Numbered from the stretch's first letter, positions 1-10,163 are shown. The stretch is 64,000 bases of DNA from Hyphomicrobium sp. (GCA_030148725.1 JASBSU010000031.1:173433-237432); one strand, 5' to 3'. Notes: generated by a model from the sequence alone, not told the origin. Numbers and translations are program-made.

Positions 1-452
1 AGCGTACCATCGGCCGCCTCGAGCTTGTTATTGAAGCAGAACCCGAAAAAGTCCGTAAGAGTAGCGACCGTCGGGATGCCGAGAGCGCGCGTTTCCTCGA
101 GGAGTGCGGCCGTGTGGTTGACGAGGTGCGTCACGTGCACGATGTCGGGACCGAGTTCCCGTAGAACGGTGTGCAGGAACGGTCGCACCGACTCCTGATA
201 ATAGGTCTCGCCCACGGTCTGATGCGGAACATGGTTCTTGTCGAACCGGACGACCTTCACCCCATCGAACACGTCGTGACTGATGGCCGAAGGTTTGCGT
301 GCCTGTCCCTGAAACACGCCCGCCACGACCGTGACGTCATGGCCGAGCGTCGTCAGGTTCTTCGCCAGCTGCAGGGTATACGTCTCGGTCCCATAAAAAT
401 GGTCGGGGAAGAAGCAATGGACGAATATGGCAACCTTCAAGACGGACCCCAT
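1..452 (-). CDS. Glycosyltransferase family 4, N-terminal part (runs off the left edge)
   Basis: Own translation of the reverse strand from ATG at 452: MGSVLKVAIFVHCFFPDHFYGTETYTLQLAKNLTTLGHDVTVVAG..., a typical GT4 N-terminus. Not in the ORF track because it is truncated. Confidence 0.85.
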   Translation of the reverse strand, partial: MGSVLKVAIFVHCFFPDHFYGTETYTLQLAKNLTTLGHDVTVVAGVFQGQARKPSAISHDVFDGVKVVRFDKNHVPHQTVGETYYQESVRPFLHTVLRELGPDIVHVTHLVNHTAALLEETRALGIPTVATLTDFFGFCFNNKLEAADGT

Positions 453-756
453 CGATTCCGATAGCGTCTCTCTACAACGTATGCCCTGTCGGAACCAGTG
501 ACGCCGCGGCAACTGCATCTGTTGCCGCGCTTGTTTTTCCACGCATTTTTCGGGGCGACATGGCAGGGGATATGCTGAGCGTTGGCCCGCGCAGCAAAGT
601 CACCCTCAATTCACGCCGACCGTGACCGAAAAATCGCAGACAGGTTTGCCGTCGCGTGGCTATTTCCGCCCTCGAACGCCGATGGACGCCCCGGCGATCT
701 CGGCATGCGAGTCGAGTAAGGTCACCACAGTCCGGCGCCACCCTTAGGACCCGCGC

Positions 757-1671
757 GTGCCACAGATCACCATCCTCCTCGCGACCTATAACGGCGCTCG
801 ATATATCGAGGCGCAGTTGGCGTCGCTGGCCGCGCAGACCCACAAAGACTGGCGCCTGCTCGTCTCCGACGACGGATCGACAGACGCCACGCTTGCGATC
901 GTTCGCGCGTTTGCGAGCCGGGTCTCCCAGCCTGTCGAGATCAGCCGAGGCCCAGGCCGTGGCGCATCCGCGAATTTCATGCGCATGGCCGCCGATCCGC
1001 AGGTTGGAGGCGACTATTTCGCGTTCTGCGACCAGGACGACGTCTGGTATCCGCGAAAGCTGGAACGCGCTTTGGAATGGCTGCGCCCGATCGGCATGAG
1101 CCGGCCCGCGGTCTATGGTGCGCGCACGCGCCTCGTCGATGCGGACGGCCGGCCAACAGGATTTTCGCATCGGTTTCGGCGCGCGCCGAGTTTTGGCAAT
1201 GCCCTCGCCCAGAGCATCGCGGGCGGCAACACGATGCTGCTGAATCGCGGCGCCAAGCAGCTTTTTGAAGCGGCCGGCCCCCTCGACGTCGTCTCGCACG
1301 ATTGGTGGCTCTACCAGCTGGTGGCGGGAGCCGGCGGCGTTATCCTCTATGATCCGGAGCCCTGCCTCGATTATCGGCAGCACGGTCAGAACGCCATTGG
1401 TGGCAACCGCACGCTGCGCGCCCGGCTGAAGCGATCTCGCATGGCGATCGCCGGCGGCTTCCGAGCCTGGAACGACACCAACATGGCAGCACTGCAGAGG
1501 AGCCGCCACCTGTTGACGCCGGAAGCCTGTTCCAAGTTGGACGCCTATGAGCGGATGCGCTCGAGCAAGCTGGCAGACCGTGTCGGCGCGTTCGCAGGGT
1601 CCGGCATCCGCCGCCAATCGGTGCTGGGGGACATCGGCCTGTTCTGCGCGGCCGTGCTCGGCAAGGTCTGA
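757..1671 (+). CDS. Glycosyltransferase family 2
   Basis: QITILLATYNGARYIEAQLASLAAQTHKDWRLLVSDDGSTD and DQDD motif; GTG start. Confidence 0.9.
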   Translation: MPQITILLATYNGARYIEAQLASLAAQTHKDWRLLVSDDGSTDATLAIVRAFASRVSQPVEISRGPGRGASANFMRMAADPQVGGDYFAFCDQDDVWYPRKLERALEWLRPIGMSRPAVYGARTRLVDADGRPTGFSHRFRRAPSFGNALAQSIAGGNTMLLNRGAKQLFEAAGPLDVVSHDWWLYQLVAGAGGVILYDPEPCLDYRQHGQNAIGGNRTLRARLKRSRMAIAGGFRAWNDTNMAALQRSRHLLTPEACSKLDAYERMRSSKLADRVGAFAGSGIRRQSVLGDIGLFCAAVLGKV

Positions 1672-1681
1672 GAACGACGCC

Positions 1682-2884
1682 CTATGCCGCTGCGGCCACC
1701 GGCTGTTGCGCGGAGCGCTGGGCGCTGACGGACATCAGCGCGAAAAACAGCGGCAGCCAAAGGAAGAGGTAGTGGGTGCTGAAGAAGCGCATCGGATCGC
1801 TGAGGTCCGAGCCCATGAAGCCGTTGGCGAATATGAGCATCGCCACGATGAAAAACTTCTCACAGCCGTTGCCGAGGCTGCCGACCGTGCGGAATGCCAC
1901 CGCCAGCAGCCCGAGGAACAGAAAGAGCACCGGCAGTCCGTAATGCAGCGCCAGCCCCAGGTAGCCGTTGTGGGCATGTGGGACGCCTTCGAACCGGAAG
2001 CCATAGCCGCTGCCCCACAAAGGATGCGCCGCGATGAGGTCGAGCGAAGACCTCCAGACATCGTGTCGGAGCGAGGCACGGCAGGCGAGTTCTGTGAAGG
2101 AGCACAGCGCGGCCTTGATCGGTCCGTCGAGCAGCACGCCCGCGGTCACCACCCCCCACGCGATGAACGCCCCCGCAAGCAGGACCTTCCATGATGCGAA
2201 GCGCAGCACGAGCGGCGTCAACACGAGCGATAGGGCCAGGGAAAGCATAGGTCCGCGGCTGCGCGTGAGATAGATCCCGGACACCATGACGGCGCACATC
2301 AGCACCAAGACGATCCGGCTCCTGCCGGAAATGTTGCCATATGACAGAAGCGTGACGGCGGCGATGAATCCGCAAGCAACCGCACCGGCGCCCATGATGG
2401 GATGCGAGGCGCGTCCAACGAAGTTCAGGCGAAAGTCATCGGGCGGAGCCGGCAAATACAGCACGATTGCGATCGCGGCGCAGACGAAGGCCGCCACCGC
2501 TATCATCCAAAGGATATGCTGGAACGGCAGACGCACATACGTATACCACGCAAGACCATAAAGGCCGACGAGCAGCAGCGCGCGCACAATCGCCGATCCG
2601 GGAACGGTTTCAACGCCGTATGGGGGAAGCGCTAGTCTAGCGCTTATGACAGCAAGAAAGACAACGGCGATGGGTGCTAGTGGTGGCAGCGGTAGCGTGC
2701 CGGCGCGGCTTTCACGCCCGATCAGCGCCCACGATGCGACGAAGGTGCACAGTGCGAGTGCATTTCCCACACCACCTTTTAGGAAGAAGATACACACAAG
2801 AAAGATCGCGAGGAGCCCGTATACGGCAGCAAGGCTTCCGGGATATAGAGCGACAATGGCGTTGCTCGGACGTAGACTTGCCAT
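1682..2884 (-). CDS. O-antigen ligase/polymerase family membrane protein
   Basis: Multi-TM protein with GSGYGFRFEGVPHAHNGYLGLALHYGLP, a Wzy/WaaL-type motif. Confidence 0.85.
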   Translation of the reverse strand: MASLRPSNAIVALYPGSLAAVYGLLAIFLVCIFFLKGGVGNALALCTFVASWALIGRESRAGTLPLPPLAPIAVVFLAVISARLALPPYGVETVPGSAIVRALLLVGLYGLAWYTYVRLPFQHILWMIAVAAFVCAAIAIVLYLPAPPDDFRLNFVGRASHPIMGAGAVACGFIAAVTLLSYGNISGRSRIVLVLMCAVMVSGIYLTRSRGPMLSLALSLVLTPLVLRFASWKVLLAGAFIAWGVVTAGVLLDGPIKAALCSFTELACRASLRHDVWRSSLDLIAAHPLWGSGYGFRFEGVPHAHNGYLGLALHYGLPVLFLFLGLLAVAFRTVGSLGNGCEKFFIVAMLIFANGFMGSDLSDPMRFFSTHYLFLWLPLFFALMSVSAQRSAQQPVAAAA

Positions 2885-2951
2885 CTGCGGTCGCTTCTAT
2901 CGCGTCGATGAAGACTGATTATTTTCCTGCAATAAGTGCAGCTCGGTTGTC

Positions 2952-3719
2952 ATGCAAGTTTTTGTTATCAACCTGGACACGGCAGCAGAACGCCTACGAT
3001 TTATGAGCGAACAGCTCGGTGGGCGCTTCGAGCGCATCGAAGCTGTGAGAGGCCGCGCGGTACCACAGCGGCTCGCCGATAACTTCAAGGACCCGACACC
3101 CCTCCTGCCGGGCGAGATCGGTTGCTACGCGAGCCACCTCGTCACCGCTGAGACGATCCTTGAACGCGGCATCCCCTACGCTGCCGTGCTCGAGGATGAC
3201 GTCAAGTTGGCGGATGACTTCCATAAGCTCGTCGAAGACGCGGTCGCGCAGATCGATGGAGAGTGGGACATCCTCAGCCTGTCGGGCGCCAAGCAGCATC
3301 CCCATTACAAATTCGCGCCGGTGGGACCAGACCACCACCTTGTCCACTACCTGCATTTCCCAAAGACGACTGCCGCCTACGTGATCAGCGCTTCCGGCTG
3401 TCGCAAGCTTTTGGCGACACGCAGGCGCACGCGCCCGGTCGACGTCGATATCCGCTACGGTTGGGAGATGGACGTCAACGGCTATGGCGTTTATCCGCCG
3501 CCCGCGTGGCAGACCAGTGAGTTCGCCTCTTCGATCCCAAAGGCCAAGAAACAGCGGTTCTATTGGCGCGCCGATCCGCTCGGCTACCTGATGGGCCGCA
3601 CGATGGGCGTCTGGAAGATGGGCCCGGTGCGGTTGGCCCGCGCCTATCTGCAGGATATGCGTCCGCCGAAATCGTCGGACGCGCAATCATCAGCCGCGCA
3701 GTCGCCAAGACGCGGTTAG
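2952..3719 (+). CDS. Glycosyltransferase family 25 (LPS biosynthesis)
   Basis: MQVFVINLDTAAERLRFM...GEIGCYASHL...AAVLEDDV motifs. Confidence 0.9.
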   Translation: MQVFVINLDTAAERLRFMSEQLGGRFERIEAVRGRAVPQRLADNFKDPTPLLPGEIGCYASHLVTAETILERGIPYAAVLEDDVKLADDFHKLVEDAVAQIDGEWDILSLSGAKQHPHYKFAPVGPDHHLVHYLHFPKTTAAYVISASGCRKLLATRRRTRPVDVDIRYGWEMDVNGYGVYPPPAWQTSEFASSIPKAKKQRFYWRADPLGYLMGRTMGVWKMGPVRLARAYLQDMRPPKSSDAQSSAAQSPRRG

Positions 3720-4837
3720 TCGCTGAAATCCAGCAATCGGCTGACATACGCGCCGATGGCCAAGCACGACGTCAACCCAGGGCTTTCCATCCCATAGAGC
3801 GCCACAAGGCGCGGGACGCCGTGCTGGCCTGGTCCATGAATTCCAAAATCCGCCGCCGGCTCACCCTCCCGATAGATCTTTGGCCGCACGCCGACGCTGT
3901 CTGGATGCAGTGCGCCTTGCGGAAGGCCGGGCCAGTAGCGACGAATTTCGCCTTCGAAGCGGGCGAGCCTTCTCCCATCGTCGCAATCGAACGCATAGTC
4001 GACGTCGTCGCGCCATTCGATGTCCGGACCGAAGCGTGCGCGCCCTGAAACGTCGAGCGTCAGGTGCACGCCGAGCCAAGCTCCCACCGGCATCGGATAA
4101 ACGAGCCGCTGGAATGGCACGCGGCGATTGCAAGCAAAGTAGTGGCCGCGCGCGGGATAGGTCGGCGGCACCTCGTAACCTGGCCCATACGCCAGCATGC
4201 GCCCAAGTGCGGTTGCGCCGAGCCCGCCGGCCAGAACGAGGTTCCGGCAGGTGAGGGCCGCGATTTCGTCGCCGCTTTGCGTCGTGATGCGGAAGTGCTC
4301 TTGGTCCGTCTCGATACCGGTGACTGCCGTATTGAGAACGATCTCGCCACCGTCGTTGGCAATGTGCCCGTCGAGCGCCTGCATCAGACCGTGGCTGTCG
4401 ATGATCCCCGTCGACGGCGAGAGGTAGGCGGCCGCGCAGCGAAGCTCCGGCTCAAGCTCGCGCACCTCGCCGGCATCGAGGCGTTTCAGATCGGCAATGC
4501 CATTGCGCGCCGCGTTCGCCGCGATCGCCTCCAGCCCCGCAATTTCCGCCTCGGTCGTCGCAACGAGGAGCTTGCCGCAGCGTCGGTGCGACACGCCGTT
4601 CTCCGCACAGAAGCGATAGAGCATCTCCTTGCCTTCGACGCAGAGCTGCGCCCGCAGGCTGCCCGGCGGATAGTAGAGCCCTGCGTGGATCACTTCCGAA
4701 TTTCGCGAGCTCGTTTCGCTGCCGATGCGCGAATGCCGCTCCAGCACGAGCACCTGCTGGCCCTGTGCCGCGAGCGCGCGCGCGATCGCGAGGCCGACGA
4801 CGCCGGCCCCAACGATGACGGTCTCGAAATCAGGCAT
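3716..4837 (-). CDS. FAD-dependent oxidoreductase, L-2-hydroxyglutarate oxidase (LhgO)-like
   Basis: VIVGAGVVGLAIARALAAQGQQVLVLERH Rossmann motif; SSRNSEVIHAGLYYPPGSLRA; DAO family. Confidence 0.85.
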   Translation of the reverse strand: MPDFETVIVGAGVVGLAIARALAAQGQQVLVLERHSRIGSETSSRNSEVIHAGLYYPPGSLRAQLCVEGKEMLYRFCAENGVSHRRCGKLLVATTEAEIAGLEAIAANAARNGIADLKRLDAGEVRELEPELRCAAAYLSPSTGIIDSHGLMQALDGHIANDGGEIVLNTAVTGIETDQEHFRITTQSGDEIAALTCRNLVLAGGLGATALGRMLAYGPGYEVPPTYPARGHYFACNRRVPFQRLVYPMPVGAWLGVHLTLDVSGRARFGPDIEWRDDVDYAFDCDDGRRLARFEGEIRRYWPGLPQGALHPDSVGVRPKIYREGEPAADFGIHGPGQHGVPRLVALYGMESPGLTSCLAIGAYVSRLLDFSD

Positions 4838-4907
4838 GAGCTGGCCCCAGGGTGGGTGGCGAATTTAGCAGCGCACCTACGATGGAGCCAGCATGGTGGC
4901 GGGCGAT

Positions 4908-6017
4908 CTAGAGGGAAGGATAGTCGACGTATCCGTGTTCCTCGCCGGCATAGAACGTGTTGGGATCGGCGGGCGTCAACGGCGCACCGAGGCGCAGCCG
5001 TTCGACCAGATCCGGATTCGAAATGAACGGCCGGCCGAAGCAGATGAGATCCGCCAGGTTCTTCCGTCGAGCCTCAACGGCGAGTTCGAGCGTGTAGCCG
5101 TTGTTGGTCATATAGAGGCCATTGAAGGCCCGGCGAAGCAGCTGCAGATCGAAACCGCCGGCTGGGTTACGCTCACCGCCGGTATCTCCCTCGATGACGT
5201 GCAAGTACGCCAGATTGTACGGATTGATCTGGTCGACGAGCGAGCGATACAGCGGCTCCGGATTTGAATCGCCGATATCGGCGAACTTCGTCAGCGGAGC
5301 AATGCGGATACCCACGCGGTCGCCGCCCCAGACCTTCGTGACCGCGTCGACCACCTCGACGACGATACGCGTACGGTTCTCGATCGAGCCGCCATAACGA
5401 TCCGTGCGCTTGTTGGTCTTGTCGGAGAGGAACTGCTGCAGGAGATAGCCGTTCGCGGAATGGATCTCGACGCCATCGAAGCCGGCATCCAGCGCGTTCT
5501 TTGCAGCCCGCGCGTAGTCCGCGACGATTCCGGGTATCTCGTCGGTTTCGAGTGCGCGCGGCGTGACGAGATCCTTGAAGCCGTCGTAGGTGTAAGCCTT
5601 CTGGTTCTCGGCGCGAACCGCGCTGGGGGCGACCGGCAACGCGCCGCCGGGCTGCAGATCGGGATGCGACACGCGCCCGACGTGCCAGAGCTGCAGGAAG
5701 ATGCGCCCGCCCTTTTCATGGACGGCCTTGGTCGTCAGCTTCCAGCCTTCGACCTGCTCGGGCGACCAGATGCCCGGTGTCCGGATGTACCCCTTGCCTT
5801 GCGCCGAGATGTTCGTGGCCTCGGAGACGATGAGGCCGGCGGAGGAACGCTGGCTGTAATAGCGCGCCTGCAACTCACCGGGGACACCGGCATCATCCGC
5901 GCGTGACCGCGTGAGCGGCGCCATCACGATCCGATTGGCGAGCTTGTAAGGGCCGAGCTCCACAGGATCGAAGAGGTCGGATTCAGCGGCGAGCTTGGCG
6001 GCGCTCGATTGGGGCAT
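4908..6017 (-). CDS. Alkene reductase / N-ethylmaleimide reductase-like old yellow enzyme
   Basis: LFDPVELGPYKLANRIVMAPLTRSRA; FLQLWHVGRVSHP; GFDGVEIHSANGYLLQQFLSDKTNKRTDRYGGSIENR. Confidence 0.93.
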   Translation of the reverse strand: MPQSSAAKLAAESDLFDPVELGPYKLANRIVMAPLTRSRADDAGVPGELQARYYSQRSSAGLIVSEATNISAQGKGYIRTPGIWSPEQVEGWKLTTKAVHEKGGRIFLQLWHVGRVSHPDLQPGGALPVAPSAVRAENQKAYTYDGFKDLVTPRALETDEIPGIVADYARAAKNALDAGFDGVEIHSANGYLLQQFLSDKTNKRTDRYGGSIENRTRIVVEVVDAVTKVWGGDRVGIRIAPLTKFADIGDSNPEPLYRSLVDQINPYNLAYLHVIEGDTGGERNPAGGFDLQLLRRAFNGLYMTNNGYTLELAVEARRKNLADLICFGRPFISNPDLVERLRLGAPLTPADPNTFYAGEEHGYVDYPSL

Positions 6018-6149
6018 GACGGTCCTCCGTTAGATAGCCGTCGAAGCAAGTAGGCGTGTCAGCCTCGGCAAACAAGGCTACGGCGCCAAAATGCCTTAGG
6101 GCGTGTGAACGGCCGGCCGTCAAAGCAACGCAGAACCAAAAGGCTGCAA

Positions 6150-6181
6150 AAAACAAAGAGGCCGCCCAAAGGGCGGCCTCC
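6150..6181 (-). terminator. Rho-independent terminator of the short transcript carrying the 25-aa sORF
   Basis: Perfect 10-bp stem GAGGCCGCCC-AAA-GGGCGGCCTC at 6159-6181, followed on the minus strand by TTTGTTTTTT. Confidence 0.85.
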
Positions 6182-6234
6182 GTGAGACTTCGGCGGCGAG
6201 AATGCAGCGATTGTTGCGCTGCGCCGCTGATGCG

Positions 6235-6312
6235 TCAGGCGTGCACCGGAGGAAAATCCGGCCTGAACCCGAGCGACCGCGACATCGCCGTCCTCAAGAT
6301 CCCACTCGACAT
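6235..6312 (-). CDS. Putative 25-aa small protein (MSSGILRTAMSRSLGFRPDFPPVHA)
   Basis: ATG at 6312, stop at 6235-6237; preceded by GAAAGGAGGTGGTCC (6314-6328, minus strand); followed by a terminator. Confidence 0.6.
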   Translation of the reverse strand: MSSGILRTAMSRSLGFRPDFPPVHA

Positions 6313-6464
6313 CGGACCACCTCCTTTCGCTGTTGAACCTGAGCCTAGGCTGCCATGATTTTCGGCCGCTGCAAAGTTAAGTTATGGAAAGGCGGCGGCC
6401 GCCGTTCGTTCGATCGTCAACTCGGGATGGCGACGCCATGGATCAGCCCTTTGGCCGCGTGTGT

Positions 6465-7052
6465 TCAAAAGCGCCAGGGCTTTGTCGCCCTGAGCCAGTC
6501 GGCCAATTCGTGCCAGGGAGCGATGCTCCAGTAGCGGCGCGCCGCCGACGAGGGCGAGGGCAGCACGAACACCTCGCAGGCACGGTCGGCGCGCGGCTTC
6601 TGCCGCCCATAGTGGATGCGATCCGTCCGCCGATGCAGCCACAAGCCGGCGGCCTTCTTGCCCGTGAAAGCGATGGCGCGCGGCGTGTACGCGCGCATCT
6701 TTTGTGTGAACGCTTCGAGGTCATCGCGCGTCACGACGACGTCGCGATCCATCCCGCAGGCCGATTTCGAAAGGTCGGTAAAGCCGATGCCGAGGTTCTG
6801 CAGCTTGGCGAAATCCGCTTGCGAGAAACGCCGCGGCGTCAGCCCCACCTGCCACAGCGTCGGCCAGAAGAGATTTCCGCCGCCGGCATAGTAGATACCG
6901 AGCATCGCCGAGCGACGTCCGGCGGCGGTGCCGACAAAAACCACGTCGAGGTTGTCGCGCAGGACATCGGGAAGAAAATGCTCCGCGGTTCGCTCGCCCG
7001 GCGTGGCCGTCGAGAGCGGGGCATCAATATCCGCGGTGAAGTCCAAGTCCAT
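6465..7052 (-). CDS. mug: G/U mismatch-specific DNA glycosylase (Mug/TDG family)
   Basis: VVFVGTAAGRRSAMLGIYYAGGGNLFWPTLWQVGLTPR; GIGFTDLSK; FVLPSPSSAARRYW. Confidence 0.88.
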   Translation of the reverse strand: MDLDFTADIDAPLSTATPGERTAEHFLPDVLRDNLDVVFVGTAAGRRSAMLGIYYAGGGNLFWPTLWQVGLTPRRFSQADFAKLQNLGIGFTDLSKSACGMDRDVVVTRDDLEAFTQKMRAYTPRAIAFTGKKAAGLWLHRRTDRIHYGRQKPRADRACEVFVLPSPSSAARRYWSIAPWHELADWLRATKPWRF

Positions 7053-7236
7053 TGGCGACCGTCAGCGAATCAGCAGCTCGACCTGTGCGAAATGCTGTGG
7101 CTCGTCTGAGGCGCCCGCAATTGCATTCTCGTGCCAATTCACGAGTTTGAGGCAGCTGCGTTGCGCTTGAGCCGATAAACGGCGTCCACGGCGTACATTG
7201 GTCTGCCGCCCGTGAACGCCGCCGCGCTTGTGCGCC

Positions 7237-7785
7237 TTAGCGCGGATTGATCCGCGAAATCTTCGTGCCCTCGAGCGTCAGGTTATACATGAGGCCCTTG
7301 GGGTCCAGAATGAAGCCGATGACCGGGCTGGTGATCTTGTTGGTGTCGATCGAACCACCGATGCCGACCGTGATGACGGCCACCGACGCGTCGGCACCGA
7401 TCTTCCACCCCGCCGTGCGTCGGAACTGGTCCAGGGCTTCGGGTGTCATGAACATGATGATCACCGAGCGCTCCTGCACGCCGAGCTGGAAGCCCACGGA
7501 GGCCGAGAGGGTGTTGTAGTAATCGACTGTGCGCCCGCGGATGCGCAGCGCGCCCTCGCCGTACTCGCCCCCGAAACCGAAACCGGCTTTGACGACCGAC
7601 GGAAACACCAGAATGCCCACCGACTTGTCCGCGAGTTCGCGCGCACCCCGCACGTGGCGGAAGAAGCGGTCGAGCGTGGCATCGACACCGGCGTCGATGT
7701 CATAGGCCGAGCCCGCGTGGCTCTGGGGCGGCGCCGCAAAGAGGCTCAGCAGGCAGACGAAGGCCAAGAGCAGGTGGCGAGACAT
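7237..7785 (-). CDS. SYLF (Ysc84-type) lipid-binding domain secreted protein
   Basis: Signal peptide at MSRHLLLAFVCLLSLFAAPPQSHA; ADKSVGILVFPSVVKAGFGFGGEYGEGAL; SASVGFQLGVQERSVIIMFMT. Confidence 0.85.
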   Translation of the reverse strand: MSRHLLLAFVCLLSLFAAPPQSHAGSAYDIDAGVDATLDRFFRHVRGARELADKSVGILVFPSVVKAGFGFGGEYGEGALRIRGRTVDYYNTLSASVGFQLGVQERSVIIMFMTPEALDQFRRTAGWKIGADASVAVITVGIGGSIDTNKITSPVIGFILDPKGLMYNLTLEGTKISRINPR

Positions 7786-7994
7786 TATTGTTTTCCCTCG
7801 TTTATTCTGACGACGTTCTGACGTGCGTTTGCGGCCAAATTGGCGCCGCAAGGGCGCCCGACCGCACCGCTCGACGCCAGCCCGCCACGCCGCTATACGC
7901 CGGCATATTCATGACGCCTATCATGCTGATTTAGTCACTGCTAATCTCGCCTCTGGGAATGTCGGCACAGCCATCACCAAGGGGGAAATTTTCG

Positions 7995-8495
7995 ATGATC
8001 CTGGGGCTCTCCTTCGAAACCTTCACGTTGCTGCACGTCGTAATCAGCCTGATCGGCATCGTGACCGGCGTATTTGCCCTTGCGGGCATGCTGCGCAATG
8101 AGGCGCCCGGCTGGATGACGCATGTGTTTTTGATCACCACCGCGCTCACCACCATCACCGGGTTTCTCTTCCCGATTACCGCCTTCACGCCGGCCCTTGG
8201 CGTCGGCGTCATATCGTCAGTGCTGCTGCTCGCCGCGTTCCTCGCGCTCTATGGCCTGCGTCTTGCCGGCCATTGGCGGTGGGTTTACGTCATCACGGCA
8301 ACCGCCGCCTTCTACCTGAACTGCTTTGTGCTGGTGGTGCAGGCGTTCCAAAAGGTGCCTGCGCTTTCGGACATCGCGCCAACGCAGTCCGAGCCGCCGT
8401 TCGCCATCGCCCAGGGAGCGCTGCTTATTGTGCTCTTGTGGCTCGGGTGGCGCGCCTTGAAGCGGTTCCACCCGCCGATGTTCTCCGGCGCTTGA
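7995..8495 (+). CDS. Hypothetical multi-TM membrane protein
   Basis: Several hydrophobic segments; ORF uninterrupted; family not identified. Confidence 0.6.
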   Translation: MILGLSFETFTLLHVVISLIGIVTGVFALAGMLRNEAPGWMTHVFLITTALTTITGFLFPITAFTPALGVGVISSVLLLAAFLALYGLRLAGHWRWVYVITATAAFYLNCFVLVVQAFQKVPALSDIAPTQSEPPFAIAQGALLIVLLWLGWRALKRFHPPMFSGA

Positions 8496-8507
8496 GCACA
8501 GACGCAA

Positions 8508-9575
8508 TCATTCGGAGTTGCACCTGTAGCCGCTTTCGCTCAGCGAACGGCAGAGCGCCATCGCTTGTCCGGCGTCGGAGAAGGGTCCCAGCCGGACGCG
8601 GTAGAATGAGGCATCCGCAAATCTGGTCTCGGCGATCTGCGGTCGGCGCGGCCCGAGTGCGGCGCCTCGTTGCGACGTGAGGCGAACCGCCAGTTCGAAC
8701 GCCTCGCTGCGCGATCCGGGTTCACCCACCAGAAGTCGGATCTCGGTCGGCGCAGTAGCCGCGGGCGCTGCCGCGACCTCGGTCACGAATGCGGCCAGAG
8801 AAGGGGCGGGCGAAGAAGCGGGAGCGGGCACCTCCGGCTTGCGTGCGACCGGCAGGCTGACCGGCTTGGGACCGGCGGACACGCCCGTTTGTTTCTTGGC
8901 CGTCGGCACCGGCGGCAACGGCGCGAGGGCGATCTGTTGCTTGGTCCACGCCATCGGACGCGCCGCTGCGACAGGCGCCGGCGCTGGCGTTGCCGCAGGT
9001 GGCGCCCGCTGCACCTCATCGGTGGATGTCGACCACGCCCCTTGAGCTGTCTGCGTTGTCGCCGATGCGCTCGGACGCTCGGATGCGACAGTGCCGGTCG
9101 CGCCAGTGGTGATCACGGCTGGTGCCGAGGGCTTACGTTGCGCCGGGGGAGTTGCCGAAGGCGCACGTAGCTGTGCTTCTCCCGCGCTGGGAGGCGTCAC
9201 GACAACTGTTTCCTGCGGCGCGATGCCGGCCTCCTGATAGGCGACCTGCAGCGTTTCCCTCGCGTTGGCTGTTTCCGCTTCCGTCAGCCCGGTCTGCTCG
9301 ACCGCGCGCGTCAGGTCGGTGATGGCTTGTCCCGGCTGCCCGGCCCTGCGGTGTGCGAGCCCTCTATAGTAGTAGGCTTTCGCGGTGAGCGAGGCCGGCA
9401 GGCGCCCGCGCAAAGCTGCGTTGATGCCGCCAATCGCCGGCTGGATGTCGCCGGCCTCATAGCGCTCGATCGCCTTCGCCAGGATCTCCTCGGAGATATC
9501 CGCCGCCATCACGGCAAGAGAACTTGCCGCCAGCAGAAACGATGCCGCCACGATTTTGAAGAAGGCCCGACTCAA
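8508..9575 (-). CDS. SPOR-domain / TPR-containing secreted protein
   Basis: Signal peptide; TPR-like N-terminal region; Pro/Ala-rich linker; C-terminal FYRVRLGPFSDAGQAMALCRSLSESGYRCN (SPOR). Confidence 0.8.
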   Translation of the reverse strand: MSRAFFKIVAASFLLAASSLAVMAADISEEILAKAIERYEAGDIQPAIGGINAALRGRLPASLTAKAYYYRGLAHRRAGQPGQAITDLTRAVEQTGLTEAETANARETLQVAYQEAGIAPQETVVVTPPSAGEAQLRAPSATPPAQRKPSAPAVITTGATGTVASERPSASATTQTAQGAWSTSTDEVQRAPPAATPAPAPVAAARPMAWTKQQIALAPLPPVPTAKKQTGVSAGPKPVSLPVARKPEVPAPASSPAPSLAAFVTEVAAAPAATAPTEIRLLVGEPGSRSEAFELAVRLTSQRGAALGPRRPQIAETRFADASFYRVRLGPFSDAGQAMALCRSLSESGYRCNSE

Positions 9576-9740
9576 ATGCGGTCCCTGCGAATATGCCGAT
9601 CCGTTCGACGCAGCCGTGCGGCTCGTCTCTGAACGGATAATTGACCGATTCGCTCATCGGGCCGCCGCTGCGGCATCAATCCATCTGTGGAGGGAAAATG
9701 CAGTGCCGCCAACGCCCGGCGGCAACGCCGCCTGGCAAGT

Positions 9741-10163
9741 CTACTCGCCAGCCGCTTTTCGAGCGGCAAGCATGTCGAGCGTGCGGCCCAGCCCCGCCAG
9801 CAGCGAGCCGAGCGCGAACAGCGCGATCACGATGATCTGCAGGTATTCCTCGACACCCTCCTTCGCGATCATGAAGTCGGAGATGTCCGCGTCGGAATTC
9901 CGGTACTGTGCCAGCGCTGAATCGCGTTTGGCTTCGATTGCGGAAATCTCCGCTGCCGGCGCGTTGAGCTGCCGCAGCAGCCCTAGCTGGTTGTCGTATG
10001 CTGTCTTGAGCTGCACCTGCGCCGATTGCTGCACGGTGAACGCCGTGAGCCGCCACTGGATGTCGCGGTCCAATGGGTCGAGATAGAACATCTGCGTCGC
10101 CGTAGAGGCCAGCAGCAGCAGGATACCAACGAGCTCGCCGAACTGGTGAAGCTTGAGACGCAT
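9741..10163 (-). CDS. Hypothetical membrane protein
   Basis: Two TM segments flanking a soluble/coiled region; start at MRLKLHQFGEL. Confidence 0.6.
   Translation of the reverse strand: MRLKLHQFGELVGILLLLASTATQMFYLDPLDRDIQWRLTAFTVQQSAQVQLKTAYDNQLGLLRQLNAPAAEISAIEAKRDSALAQYRNSDADISDFMIAKEGVEEYLQIIVIALFALGSLLAGLGRTLDMLAARKAAGE

Noticed and set aside
472-1617. 381-aa minus-strand ORF
   Set aside because: Antisense shadow of the well-supported GT2 gene; no family features, high-GC artefact.
6301-6330. Plus-strand GGACCACCTCCTTTC looks like the 3' end of a 16S rRNA gene
   Set aside because: Sequence upstream does not match the conserved 16S 3' region (GGGGAACCTGCGGCTGGATCACC); it is better explained as the reverse complement of an extended Shine-Dalgarno in front of a minus-strand sORF.
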